Origin: Brachycybe producta
Lineage: Eukaryota; Arthropoda; Diplopoda; Playtdesmida; Andrognathidae
Length of the DNA: 64,000 nt
Assembly: GCA_036925085.1 (NCBI GenBank)
Contig: JAUPFP010000042.1
Location: forward strand, 347,501 to 411,500
Reading direction: 5' to 3'
How positions within the stretch are numbered: the stretch's first letter is position 1; each line of letters opens with the position of its first letter. This document shows positions 22,856 to 35,523 of the stretch, one piece after another. A program made the position numbers and the translations under genes. The notes under the pieces are model-generated. The model made no database searches. It was not told the origin of the DNA and saw nothing but the letters and a program-made list of their open reading frames with translations.

Positions 22856-25800
22856 TGTGACAAGGCTGGCCCTTTGGCGCCACCATTTTGACTTGGTGGT
22901 ACCGGCTCTGGGCCAGCCCCTGATTTAACCGGGCACAACATCCCGAAAGTTCAAGCAGTCTGCCCGCTTTTTCAGTCTCTCGAATCCAGCCACCTTAAAG
23001 GCCCACAAAAAGACCTCCACTTGGGAATCTTACGGACAGATGCATGACGACTTTGACGGTACTAGTCCTCTTTTTAGCCGGGCCTGAAGGTCCCAATCAG
23101 AGGAACTCAGATTGTGTTTCTGTTGGTGGCTGAATGATGGGCTAAAGCCTCTTTTCTGTAATTCCACTGTGTGGCAATAAACTTACACAAACACACACAA
23201 CACTTGAGGCAGAAAAGTTCTCTTTACTTTCTTACAACTTATTCATTATCGTTACATTGTTGTGCGTATACTTTTTACAATATAATTTCGATTACAAACT
23301 TGAGTAGGACATTTGTTCCCAGTCCGGAATTACTCTTTAATTCTCTATTCGATCAGAAACTCTGTAGATCGAATTATCGAACTGAACTCACTTAATCTCT
23401 ACTCAGAACTGTCCTCTTCAATTCTCTAAATCGCACTGTCCTCAAACATAAGTCTCCTGGTACTTTCGTTCGGTCTCTGGGGAGGGGCGACTGTCACCTC
23501 AGGGCTCAATGAGTGGCCAACTGGGCCAATCATTGCCCTGGGCTGAGAATATTACCTTTTAAGGAAAGGCATTTTTGGGACTCTTTTCCCAATTCTCACG
23601 GTTCTTTGGGGTTCCTCAAATTCACTGAGAATTCGGGCCACCCAAGTATCTGTGCACCAGAGGGTGCCCTGCTGAAGAAAAGGAATTTCTACAGGGTGTT
23701 CCATAAGTATGTAGATACAGGGTGTCACACACCCCCGTCTTTGGGGGAGGCACGTCCCTGGGCCTCTGAACCGTCTCAACCACTAGTGGGCTCATCTCTG
23801 AATCTTTCTAGACCCCATTCCTTTGGCCTCTGATCGATCTTTGATCGGGTTTATTCCTGGGCCTCGAAAAAACATTTTCATGGAAACCCTCTATGTTACT
23901 ATGAGACCTTAGAATGATCCAGGTGCGACTTATGTGTGTTTACAGTCATTACAAGACAAACAACATAAAACTTTCTGAAACAAAAACAAAAACAAAATAC
24001 TGCTAATTTTGATTGATTATACAAGATACTACTGGTTTTTGACTACGTGGCTAGAACTACGACAAGTTCTGAAACACCGGCTTTTTGGTTTTAAGCTGTA
24101 TAAACGAAATACAAAAATAGCATACAAAACTCTTTACGAGTATTATGCGTATATAAAAATATAAAACTCAATTTCTGGAAAGAGAAAAAAAATACTTTGT
24201 CAAAATTTTACAACATTTTGGCACTCAAAGAGGTGAATGACCTCTCTCTTACATGCAGATACATCAAAGACATTTGCTCTATCGATGCATGCATTCTCTA
24301 AAACTTAAAACAAGACATCTCACATATCGCGAATCACTGTCACGTCTCACTGATATGCACTGACGATCGGCATACTTTCAGTCCATTAAAGCAGTCTCAC
24401 CTCTGGAAGAACACAAGGTTGTACCACAGGGGCTGCTGAACTCGAAGCGCACGTTCCGTGCTCTGGGATCCTTGGGAAGACATGCAAAATTTGTGGGTGT
24501 AGCCCCCTCTTCGATGTCGTTTACCAGATTAGGTATGCTATGGGTAGGGATCCCTCACATCGGCCCATCCACGATGAGGCACCTCTGCTGCCCACATGAT
24601 CACTTGGAGTGTCATGGCAATCAGACAGTCTCTCCCAATGACCTCTCTCTGAGACATGTCCCCAATAATTCCATGGATAAGTGTTGTACAAAATCTTAAA
24701 TCTTAACTTTAATCTTAAATCGACATAGTCAATGGTTACCTTGTGCATTGGTCCGGGTCGCAACAGATCGCTGAGAAAGTATTGTACATCGTCTATTACC
24801 CTAGACCTGTTCCACCCTCCTCTAAAGTGGCATACCATACACTGCAGCGTGGTCCTCTGTATTCTGACGAGGGCGACATCTCTTTTTGTCCTTAGCATGA
24901 GAAGGTATTCACTGCACGTTTTAGACACGGCCACCATCAGTACTCGGCCATGCAAGTTAAAACACCACAGGTACTGCACTGAACTGGGTGCCTGGTGTCA
25001 GTACGAGCGTACAATTATGTTGTTAAGCAGGATCGGACCCATCCTGATCTCTCGGTTGATTTCTCTCAGACCGTCCTTTCTCGGTACTTCCTCTTGCTGA
25101 TGAACTTGACAAATGGGGGTTACTAATGGCTTCGGAGAAATAACTGGGCGAGTGATCAGTTGATCAAGTGGCTTTGCGCCGGTTTGGCTGGAGGGTCGCA
25201 AGTACCTGGCCACCATTATCGATGGCCAGTTCTACTACCAACTCGAGGAGGATGACGAAGGAATGCCTTCGTTAAACCACCGCCGGTTGCTACCAAACTG
25301 AGTGGTGAGCAACCGGTAATGCTTTAAAGCTCAGGTGCCCGACATCATCGGTGCTCTGATGAAGGGACGTACCTCCGGGCGGTCTCCAAGTATGTGGAAG
25401 TCCTGGCAAGGTCTGTGGACCCGGAAATTACCCAGTGGGTTTTTTCGAAGCCATGCTCTACATTGGAGGCCGTGGTTGCCCAGTTGGATAACTGGTTTGC
25501 CCCTTCACCCTATATGTCTAGTGGTGAGGTGCTGACTCAAAAAGGAAGGTCAGGCTGAAGGCTGATAGACTCAGACCGTGGACAGAAAAATCCATCCATA
25601 AGTACCTCCATATCCATTGATACTACCGTAAATATCTCCTCTCTTTCAGGCCAGTCAGTTTGTAGGGAGATTTGCTGTGTGTCTGTCCCTAAAAAGGCAG
25701 ATGACAGTGAAATCTCCATGATGACCATGGCTGAGGCGGCTGAAGATGTTTTAGCCACTACAGCCTGGTCATTAGTCGCTAATACGGTACCTTTAGTGGC

Positions 25801-28507
25801 TAGGCGCCATATTGTTTGTGATAAATTCAAACAAAAAATGCCGGCCACGTGATTTTTGAAAAGAAAATCGAAGATCTACCTTAAAAAGCAAAAGAGACGA
25901 CTGGCTAAGGTGGATGCCTTGAAAAAAGTCTCTGTAGAAAATAACCTTTTCCTACCTGTTGGTAGTTGTTTTTTTATTGTCTAACAGCATGTTATACGGT
26001 CAATGACCATATACACACATGGTGGAAGTGGTGGAACCGCCATGCGTGTTGTCATGGTGGTTCAGCCACTAAGGAAAGCACTTTTTCAATGGGTTCAGAC
26101 CCGTCCAAGCCCCGTGGCATTTAGAGAAGTCCAAGCTAGATGGCATTTGGATGGTGGGAACCCGAAAGAGAGTGGTTGTCGCCGCCCGAAGGTGGTAAAT
26201 CATGATGATGACCATGATTTACCGACTTTGGACCGTGTCAACGGTGATTTGCACAGTGAAAACCCATGGAATGCTCTTTCCTACAGTTTGAACAGAGGGA
26301 AAAGTGGTTTTCACCATCTGAAAGGCCGTGAAACACGGTGATAACCGTGAAGTAACAACTTTGGTCAGTGGAAACGAAAATTCGCACAGTGAAAACCTGT
26401 GGAATTCACTTTTCTACATTTGGAAATATGTTCTGACCATAATTTCTCTCTTCTCTAGGTCCACCACGGCAGAAAAGAAATGAAGCGACAGTGGGAGCTG
26501 CCGATGGTCCGCAGCCCTCAGCCCACTGCATCCTGGAGATGCCGAGCTGTTGGAGGGAGTCGGAAGGCTCTATATCACTTACAGGGCAAGAAGCGGCTGA
26601 TGCCGATGGTGAATCAATGGGTTCCCCATTGGCAGAGGCCGTGGACAGTCTGGGGCCTGCCCATTCGACTCTGATGGGTTTTGGAGCCTTTTGGAGAAGG
26701 TATCTGCAGTCTCCCTCCAGGGAAACAGCTGCTACCTTTGTTCAGTCAGTGGCAGTGGTAGTTCCTCTGGTTGGGGAGACTGCAGAGGTGGGTTCTGGTG
26801 GAGAAAAGGAAGCTACACTTGGTGTAACCGCTAGTACCCATGAACCCAGGTTTTTGTCTGTCCATCACCTTTTAGATTGGTCTAAGGTAGTGGAGGACAG
26901 TGAGGATGTCTCCTTGGGCATCCTTTGTCATTGACACGGAGATGGAGGTCGAAACTACTGTGGACTCGGTAGTGGACACCTTGCAGCAGTTGCGGAGTTG
27001 TCACCACTCTTCAGAGGACTCTTCAGAGTCTGACGGGAGTAGTGCGACCTATGTGGGTAAACTGTCTAGTGCGGGATTCAATGGAGTTACCCCCACCATT
27101 CTAATGTCGTTGGAGGCTGTGGCTGAAACCCCGGCTGAAGATCGGCTTGGATCGGCTTGATGAAATGCGCCATGACATGGTCCAGAAAGGAGGCTTCCTG
27201 GTCAGTGACTAATGATTTTTTATCGGGGAGATTCCCACCATGCAAGTGAGGAAGGACGGTGCTAAGAAGTGCAAGAAAAAGTCCGGAGCTGCATGGATCA
27301 CTGCTTGAGTCAAGGCTCTTGCAAAGAGAGAGGCCTGGCTCAAAGCCCGTGAAGTGGCGTTGAAGAAGTTCATGCCTGCAGTGGGTCTTCCAGCCGAAGC
27401 TCTCACCCACCCTGACAGTTGTCCAGGAGCTGCTTGGCCGGGGAATCCGGCTGCTGTTTTGGGTCCGCCTGAAGCAGTAGCTAGATACTCTAGCTGGCAG
27501 TCAGACAATCCCAAGAGAGACTGGCGAGCGGAGAAGAAGGCTAACTAGCCTCCAGTACCCGTTCCTGGTAAAGTGGGTAAATCCGCAAGTGGTGGCAGTG
27601 ATCAGGGACAAAAATGGTCCCGCCCTCACACCCCACCAGTAGTCGAAAGCTTGAGAGTAAAGAATTCCAGGTCCTCCGATTGGGAAAAGGCCTTTCAACC
27701 TCGCAAGCCGAAGAGCTTGGATGACAAGATCAAGCTCTTGACGGCTCAGTCAGCTAGCTTGCACCAGGCCATTGCTCGTGCAATGAGTGCAAGTGAGCGA
27801 CAGGAGTTCGAGCGGTGGGCCATGCAGTTTCCTCCCCTGCAGGGAACTCCGGCTCGGGATCCACTCGGTACAACGGAACCTCTTGTCGGGCGTAGCGTTG
27901 CTCCAATTGCGAGTGTCACGATAGCTCCCTTGTGTGACTTCACCCTTACCGATGGGCAGAGGAACCTTGATGGGAGGAGTTAGTGTTTCCCCAGTTTGTG
28001 ATCCCGTGACTTCCAGTGGGAGTACACCCTTCTCTTCGGTCCATAGCGGCAAGGTATTTCATACCCTAGGACCAGAAACATCAACCTCTCCCTAGGCCTG
28101 AGCCTGAGGGATAGCATATTGGCGCATTGCCCCCGTATTCAGATGCAGAGGTGTGTCTGACTTGGTCTTTGGCAGGACCAGCTGGGAATGGAGGGATACC
28201 AATACCACGGCTACTACTGTCTGGATGAGCCACTTCCAGAGCCGTGGGTAGCGAGGCTACCGCCATACAGCATGCGCCACGTTGTTGCGTTTGGCTGTGG
28301 ACGTTTTCCGGTGATCATAGTCGTGAACCCGGTCCAACGAACGTTTGCGATTTTGGATGTGATGGGAGGAACCCGACACCACCCAGGACTTAACCGTGAG
28401 AGGCCGCTACGGGTGTGATCCCGTCCCCGTTGAGGAGCCTGGTGCCCGGTAAGTTGGGAGAAATTTACTGGGTGGTATTGTGGACGACGGTCGGGTCGTT
28501 ACACTTT
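22856..28507 (+). mobile_element. LTR-retroelement fossil with one recognisable LTR
   Basis: 22856-23729 is an LTR (TGTGAC...GTCACA) of the same family as 6461-7269 and 36348-37160. It is followed by about 4.8 kb of GC-richer sequence (24400-28500) with several plus-strand open stretches, for example around 26491-27160, 27573-27983 and 28188-28418. They are Ser/Pro/Ala-rich and show no reverse transcriptase, integrase, protease or zinc-knuckle motif. No second LTR was seen; the sequence ends in GTTACA at about 28506, next to TTTTA-like flanks on both sides. It is an old, broken and probably non-autonomous copy with several breaks. Confidence 0.55.
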
Positions 28508-29261
28508 TACGTCATATTTAAATGACAAATATTGCACAGAACCTTGAAGAAAAAAAAAACCTCGACCTGAATTGCTTCCTGCAAGTCAGTTTGCAAGAAT
28601 GTCTGCAAATTGTGCAGGAGCAGCAATAGTATTATCACATAGGCAATCACAATTTATTGCAGAGTAAATTGCAGAGAATCTTGATGTAAAAATAGCCAGT
28701 CAGATCGCCGCTTAAAGGAAGTTGACTCACTTTGTTTGCTGTTTGAATAAACATTTATTTTTTTATTTTACCAGTCTTCTGTTATGACTTTTTCAGTTTG
28801 TTTCAGTGAATAATACATATTTGTAATTCTTGATATATCAAAATTGTTTGTCAACAAAAAGAAAATAATTATTGATATATAGTAAAATTATTAACCAATC
28901 ATTAAACTAATAAAACAATATAATGTATAATATAATATAATATAATATAACATAATGTCAAAATTAAAGATGTACAATTTTACAATCATGTATATGCCAA
29001 TGCTCAAATTATTAAAAAAATGTGGACAACATTTAAAGAAAAATATAATAGTTTAAATGATGTACTTGATCCTGTGATCATTGATTGATCCCACAGATAT
29101 AAAATTGAACAAGAAAATTGTATGTAAAACTTACAAGTCAGAATGTAGAATAATTTCAATAAGATATTTTTGCCAATGTGTCACAATTTCAAAAATTAAT
29201 TTCGCTTTCAAGTCATTACTCATTACTTCTTGGAAACACTGATTAATTTTACCTGATGTTT
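28508..29261. other. 3' flank of copy G
   Basis: From 28745 it is homologous to the 3' flank of copy F. A short ATAAT/TATAA microsatellite lies at 28918-28952. 28508-28744 is unassigned. Confidence 0.45.
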
Positions 29262-30097
29262 TTAGTTAGACGGTTTGTAAATACACGCTGTTTGGTTGAC
29301 GGTGTACACGTGCATATTTTTTGATTCAGCCAACTGATTAGCTTCCGTTTCTGCACTCTCAATCACTTCAGTCTCACAATTAGCAGCTTCACATGCAATC
29401 AAATAATCTGATGGATAAAAGCAATAAATATTTGTTCAAAGGTCGTTTTTTGTAAAATATACATTTCTAGAAAGCGACAATTGCTTACAATTTGCAGGGC
29501 ATTCACTGATAATAATAACGCGATTTGGACTAATACTCCCAGTGTAGAAAGTCTGATTGTCGCTCGTAAGTCCATTTTCAGAAAATCCGTTTACTGTGTT
29601 CTCAATATAATAGTTGTCATTTCTGCAAAAAAAACAGACAAACAAATTACAGGAATATAATCATACAGGCTTAAAATACTATTCAAAATATACACAAAAA
29701 TATACCCACATCCGAAACGAAAAGTACATCTTTGCAGTTTCAGCTTCAGTATTCAGCTGATCAAAAACGAAATAAGTACAGTCCAAGGTTCCATTTGGAG
29801 TGGTGACATTAAAAAGAACTTTGACAGTTCCTAAAAACTGTCATAGATTCAGTATTTGGGATCAGAAAAGAAAACAAATACAAGATATTTTTTAACTAAA
29901 ACATAGAACATAAATATACGCTCGTAAATGATTTAAAATGGTATATTCATTTATTGAAAGCTACATACCACATTTTTATATATATCTGGAGTGATACTAC
30001 AATTATTAGTGGATGATTCCTGTGCAACATTTGGAACGATGTTGTTGTATAGATTAATGGCAATCACTGCCAAAAGTAGACCTAATATATGTTTCAT
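29262..30097 (-). CDS. Copy G: intact secreted Cys-family gene, 4 exons, 178 aa
   Basis: Exons 30097-29969, 29837-29710, 29622-29489 and 29407-29262, GT-AG throughout, phases 0, 2, 1; exon sizes 129, 128, 134 and 146 against 120, 128, 134 and 146 in copy F. Signal peptide MKHILGLLLAVIAINLYNNI. Exon 2 FLGTVKVLFNVTTPNGTLDC; fused exon 3 NDNYYIENTVNGFSENGL and FYTGSISPNRVIIISEC; last exon LIACEAANCETEV, helix, AC. Six Cys, all shared with copy F. Differences from F are scattered substitutions that keep the frame, suggesting both are under selection. A TATATAA box lies at about 30135-30142, some 40 bp upstream, implying a very short 5' leader. Confidence 0.87.
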
Positions 30098-31486
30098 CCT
30101 GATGAAATATAATGAATTTGATATTACTGCAACTTATATAGTTTATACCTGAATTGTTTTGAAGGTTTTCTCAGCCTTTAAATACGTCATCGTTGTCACA
30201 GGTGGTGATTTTCTTGTTACTTTAGTGATATATAAATATTCGAAATACAGAGTGTCAAAACGTTTCTGAAAAATTTGACAAATTTTTTAATGACATGATT
30301 ATATGCATCTTTTTATATAAAACACGAATATTTCTAATGTTTTACAATAGTTTTTTTTATAAATTTTATTGTTTTTTATAGGATTCATGATGGTTGAGTG
30401 GCATGTTCTACAGATATAACCTGATTAGATTTTTGCCTTTTACCAGTTCTTCCAAATCGCATTATGGAAGCAGTTATGGAAATAACCCTTGAAATGCTTG
30501 CAAATGTGTTTCACAATGCAACTGATTGATAACAAATTTTCAGAGATACTACATTACTGATGGGTCACATGTGGGATGTGATAATTAAAGTTTTGATCTT
30601 TGTATTTTTTTTTATTTAATACTTGTATTTTGTATAAATGTCATTGTCATGTCATTTGGAAGTTTATTTGAAATTTAACCTATTTCACCGAATTACGCAG
30701 AAACATTTGGAACACTTTGTATAATAAAAAATCGAACATATGTAGGTCTAAAACCATATGCTTTCATTTTGCTTATAGCAAATATGACAATTACCATATG
30801 GCAAATCGATTTGTATGTTCAATTCATCCTTATATTGTTCATTGGAGAACATAATGATGAATAAATTTTCTTTTGTGAATTGAACACAGGTGTATTGAAA
30901 AGCTTTCTTCAATTATTTATTTAAAGGGTGCTTACATCATAGGCATCTATTTAGTTTACAATAAAACACATAATGAACACTACATGGACTCTTTTTATCT
31001 AAGATGCAAACCAAGTTTTTTTTTTAAAAAAAAAAAAGAATTACTGGACAAAATTTTGTCAAATCATAGGCCTTTGCATCTTTAGCTGTTTCGAAATCAA
31101 TTTGATGGTTGTTTTTATAGATTTCCTGCACGCATGGTTGAAATGTTCAAGCACACACAAAGTTTTCTAACAGATTTAACTTTTGCTTAAATTTAACATA
31201 AAGCCGACATGGTAATTATGCACCAATTTATTATAAGTATTCAGTAACATTTTTTTTAATCAGAATTATTTCAATTAAAACAAGCAATCAAGCAATTAAG
31301 ATTTTTGTTTAATTTTTTATTTAGTTTATAGAATGCATAATTCGATTAATAATGATATGGTTGGATATAGTTGATTGATATAGTTGGCATTCGTCTGATT
31401 GTTTCAAGTGAAATATCCCACTGCTGCTTATAATAATTGAACTAGTGCATTATTTAGAAGTATGCAAAATAATTGTACTAATATGC

Positions 31487-31579
<93 letters not shown>

Positions 31580-32116
31580 TTTCTAAATTAATAGACATTT
31601 CATACGTGTTTTGTGCAATATTATATCAAGTTTAAAAACAAAATACAATTTATGATTCATTGTTCACGTATTTTTTGAGTTATCCTTTTATTTATTGTTG
31701 TCTGTTCTTTTACATTTGTGTTTATAAATATTTATCAATAAAGTATCATTGTGAGTCTGTGCATTGGGACCTAATACCGTGTACACACATTCAATTTAAA
31801 TGTGTTTAGGTGAATTATACGGAATCCAGTTAAGGACATGGACCAAATAAAAATTGACTTTATTATTAATATCTTAAATTGAAATACTAAATCAATATTT
31901 TGTCAATAGTTTATATATTAGATTTCAGTATTAACTCAATATTTTCAGATTATTAACTGAATAGATTGAATTCGACATATATTGTTTGTTTCTCCTTCAC
32001 AGGTGTCTGTAGAACACGTTTATTATTTAAATGCATTTAAAATATCAGGTGTGCACTAGGTATAAGTTAAGCTAAAATAAATGAATTTCATTTTAATGAT
32101 ATTGCATTTAATTAGC
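30098..32116. other. Gene-free stretch with an AAT microsatellite
   Basis: Nothing coding was seen over 2 kb. Contains the AAT repeat at 31487-31580 and AT-rich flank partly homologous to the region upstream of copy F. Confidence 0.5.
31487..31580. repeat. (AAT)n microsatellite
   Basis: About 31 uninterrupted AAT/TAA trinucleotides. The purity of the run suggests recent slippage and a polymorphic length. Confidence 0.95.
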
Positions 32117-33351
32117 CTATGTGGCTGCATAATGGCAATTTGTAAAGTTAACAGCATATGACGGCAAAGTCAATGGTGCTCTCAAGTTGGTAACAAAATT
32201 TTGAGCAACAGTTGCAGCAGCTAATTGCACGGCCGCATTACAGTTCGATGTTCGGCAACCAACCAAATAATCTAATAAACGTCAGGAAATAAATTTTAAA
32301 AAATATTATTTATGACTGATTATGATATCTAGGTCTACCAGTTCCATATATTGTGCAATCGATTAAACTCCAGACATCGCCGATAAAATTTCCAGAATAA
32401 AACCGACTTTCTTTTTCAACTATAGGGCCTATATTTACAAAAATTCTTAAAATCCTTATTTAGTTTTCTAATTAGGATGTTTTATAAACAGTTGATTCTG
32501 GTTTTTCTGCGTTTTAGAAGCAAAAATAAAGAGAAATTGAATGTATGTTAGAAACTAGAACTGTAACAGAATCACTTAAACAGTATTTTCATGTTAATAT
32601 TTTTTTGAAATAGCATTTTCAAAAACGAAAATTCAAAAATTATCGTCCGCTTCAAGTTGAGTCATTTTCAAACTGACATAAGAAGTTCATTTTAAAAGAT
32701 ACCAACATGAAAATAATCATGATTGAGTGGGCTACCCGTCTCCTATCTAAAACAGATTAATTTTCTCTTAAGTCTGCTCATAAATAACAGAATAACCAGA
32801 GTTCAAGAGAACTTTTACACTTTAAAACCAACTTAAATTTGAAAGTATCTTACCATTGTCATTATAAGCGTCTATTGCTGAACTATTTGGCATTACAAAC
32901 GTTTTTGCACTGCGAAGATGATAAACACCATCACTAAAAATGAAAAAGAAAACTCAATGATTAAAACAAATAATTCAATTTTAGCAAATTTTGTCAAACG
33001 TTTCGAATAATGCAGTCAGATTTCCTGAATTATCGTCCGAATTGAGAGGTCCCATCACATAATAAAAGCAATTCAATTTATTTGCCGAATTACGATCCGA
33101 GGTGATATTGTACAATACTTTGAAGTGTCCAACAAGCTAAAAACAAATTAGCACAACAGACAAATATACAGTGATCGTAATATTCTTTATAGTTCCTATA
33201 CAATACAAACCATTTCTTTGTAATTCTCCACAGTCACAATAGTTGCCGGGCAGTTCTTCGGCCTTGTAGGTTGATGTGTGACAACGGCATTGCAAAAATA
33301 AACATAGACAGTACCAGCTAGGATAACCGCGAGGAAAAGATGGATCTTCAT
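32117..33351 (-). CDS. Copy H: intact secreted Cys-family gene, 5 exons, 197 aa
   Basis: Exons 33351-33211, 33136-33000, 32933-32854, 32419-32339 and 32271-32117, phases 0, 2, 1, 1. Signal peptide MKIHLFLAVILAGTVYVYFC, then PKNCPATIVTVENYKEM. Exon 2 LVGHFKVLYNITSD, NCFYYVMGPLNSD, SGNLTALF. Exon 3 GVYHLRSAKTFVMPNSSA. Exon 4 SRFYSGNFIGDVWSLIDC. Last exon YLVGCRTSNCNAAV, Ala-rich helix, NFTNC near the end. Six Cys plus one at the end of the signal peptide. The exon 4 acceptor could be CCCTATAG (chosen, keeps phase) or a purine-rich site 9 bases on. It defines the L/M/N subgroup with exon sizes 137, 80, 81 and 155. The promoter block is at 33386-33419. Confidence 0.85.
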
Positions 33352-33385
33352 TATTGATAAAATGCTTACAAAAATAAAGAGAATG

Positions 33386-33419
33386 TGGTCAATGTCGAGA
33401 AACATAACGAATATATACC
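33386..33419 (-). promoter_or_regulatory. Core promoter block of copy H
   Basis: On the minus strand GGTATATATTCG is followed about 12 bases later by TCTCGACATTGACCAC. The same pair (TATATA, then TCGAYATTGAAGTG) precedes copies I and K and, diverged, J. Probably a TATA box plus the start-site region. Confidence 0.5.
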
Positions 33420-34330
33420 AAGATTTTTTCTTAACAATTTCATACTTAATATTTTGAATTGTGTCTAGTCTTCCCATTGTGACAAGATTTTATGCTACAA
33501 ACAAATAAAAAGCACCTGCATATGAGACAAAACAAAATACATTAAAGTATTATTAAACAATACTTCCAAAAGACCAAGAAGACCCTTTTCATGCTATTCT
33601 AAAGAACGTTTTGTAAGCATGTCTTTCACCAAAAAATACAGTGCTGGTACCTAAACAATCACATACCGGTAGACAATACAAGTATTATTGCAGCGACTCA
33701 GACAACATGAAAACAATATAATATTTCATTGAAGTTCGCCTATAAAAATTAACAATGAATTTAGTATTGAAAGAAGACAATGGGGCTAGACATGTACGAG
33801 TACATCTCGTACATCTGTAAAGTAATATACTGTTATGTCCCAAAACCAAAGCACCAATATACAGCTTAACGCATAAAGAATGGATGCTATGCATTTAAAA
33901 CTTCAGTTGAGTGTTAGCCACGTATTACAATGAAGTTGTACAATAAATGAAACATATTTTTAAAGAATTTAATAAGTTGTTGGATTTGAAATACCGAGGT
34001 TTAAAATGAAATTTTTCTCCGATCAAAACACTTCTTTTGCAGTTACTTGTTATTGTGTTCTTACCACCTTAAATTTCCATTGTGTAGCTTTATACAATTT
34101 TTTTACATATTGGAATAAATATTATATATAGGGTCAACGGTTTTATGAAAATGCATATTCTTTTTGCTGCTTTATATTTCATGCTGTGTCAGATTTAAGC
34201 ACGATTCATGTGATATGAATGTCGAATAACACTAGATTTATTTTGCATATAATTACATATTTAAGGATATTTGTATTTTGCATGCATATTTTGGGAATTT
34301 TACATGTTAAGGGCATATTTAACACTTTTT
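33420..34330. other. Intergenic, no gene seen
   Basis: AT-rich, without family exons or recognised repeats. Confidence 0.4.
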
Positions 34331-34334
34331 TTCT

Positions 34335-34905
34335 AGAAAAATTAGGATTTTTCTATTTTAGTTCAAGAAACTGAACAAATTTTCAGTCATTCAAGAACTG
34401 CAAGACAATTTAAAATGTGCTATTGGGAATACTTCCAAAGAAGCAACAAAGAAATTGACCACTGTATTAGAGAAAAATAGAGGCTATAAAGAGCTCCAGA
34501 ATTGTGCAGTTTTGAATGGTGAAAATCTTAATGAAGATATCAGTTTGTCTATTTCTGATATTGCTCGTTTTAAGTGGTACCAGTCACATCTTGTGATGTA
34601 GAACGTACTTTCTCGAAGTATAAAGCACAGGCATTTAGAAATTGGGACGAACACAAGTTGGCTCCGCCCTTTTTATGACGAACGCAACTTCTAATTGGTT
34701 GGTTATGTAGTCTGCCGTCTGATGTCTCTGCCCATTTCAATATCGAACCACACAACAAACCAATTAGAAGTTCCGGCTGTCATAAAAAGGGCGGAGCCAA
34801 CTTGTGTTGTCCCGATTTCTAAATGCCTGTGTATAAAGCTCTACTAAATAACAATCTGCATAATTTTAAATTTGAAAAATTGAGAATGTTTTTTGTTGTG
34901 TATCC
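34335..34905 (+). pseudogene. hAT transposase C-terminal relic, split by a MITE
   Basis: Reads LNKFSVIQELQDNLKC...LSISDIARFK, then after a frame change VPVTSCDVERTFSKYKA. A 206-bp MITE follows, and then KALLNNNLHNFKFEKLRMF. The PVTSCDVERxFSKYK...L...R.......LRM pattern is the hAT dimerisation domain found at the C-terminus of hAT transposases and hAT-derived host genes. The N-terminal and catalytic parts were not found. It is dead: frameshifted and interrupted. Confidence 0.75.
34626..34831. mobile_element. Foldback MITE with CACAGGCA ends, inserted in the hAT relic
   Basis: Nearly perfect hairpin: CACAGGCATTTAGAAAT...GGCTCCGCCC pairs with its complement at the right end. Flanked by TATAAAG at 34619-34625 and 34832-34838, a 7-bp duplication of the hAT coding sequence. 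The centre shares CTAATTGGTTGGTTATGTAG with other members. It is the youngest-looking member of its family, judged by arm identity. Confidence 0.85.
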
Positions 34906-34994
34906 CCAATATCCCCAAAAAAAATTATTGTGCAAATGATATACAATAATGCATATTTTGTGTGCATATTTTAGGATTTTTGACAGAATATTTG

Positions 34995-35523
34995 CATGTC
35001 TGTGTGTGTGTGTCTTTCCTCTAACGCTGGACAAACACCTTTGTCAGAATTTATATAAATTTGAATATTTGAACTGCTTTTTTTTTCTCAAGGTCAGCTA
35101 TATGTTGCACCCTTCCCATCTAAGAACCCCATGATATTAAATTGGAAAGGTTGGAAAGTGTAGAGGGGGGAGAGAAACTTGGAGGGGGGAAAAGTGGGAG
35201 GGGTTACAAATTGAAATGAAAGGAGTAAAGAAGGAACAAACGACGCGCATGCGCACACCAAAGAAAATGAAAACCTCATTTTCTCTTTCAAATATAAAAA
35301 GGAGAGGGGATAATAGTAGCAAAATTAAATTACAGTTTATCACAGGCAATTGTGCCCAGCATTAGAATTTCTTTTGCTCCGCCCTTTTATGAACGTCATC
35401 AATTTCTAATTGGTTTGTTACTTGGTCTGACGTCATAAAAGGCCGGAGTAAAAGAAATTCTAATGCTGGGCACAATTGCCGGTGAATTTTGCTCCCGTCA
35501 TTTATGATGGGTTACCCCACTAG
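34995..35523 (+). mobile_element. Helitron-like element copy with an inserted MITE
   Basis: Shares the internal CTCAAGGTCAGCTATATGTT, the GA-rich block and the CGACGCGCATGCGCAC motif with 8928-11193. Ends in the hairpin CCCGTCA...TGATGGG, TTACCCCA and CTAG at 35520-35523. The left end is degraded. A CACAGGCA MITE occupies 35341-35484. Confidence 0.5.
35341..35484. mobile_element. Foldback MITE inside the Helitron-like copy
   Basis: Left arm CACAGGCAATTGTGCCCAGC, right arm GCTGGGCACAATTGCCGGTG. Internal GCTCCGCCCTTTTATGA and TTGGTCTGACGTCATAAAA are shared with 34626-34831 and 43686-43898. Confidence 0.75.

Noticed and set aside
28188-28418. Host gene encoding MEGYQYHGYYC...
   Set aside because: It is inside the LTR-related fossil, has no splice context, and matches no family I recognise.
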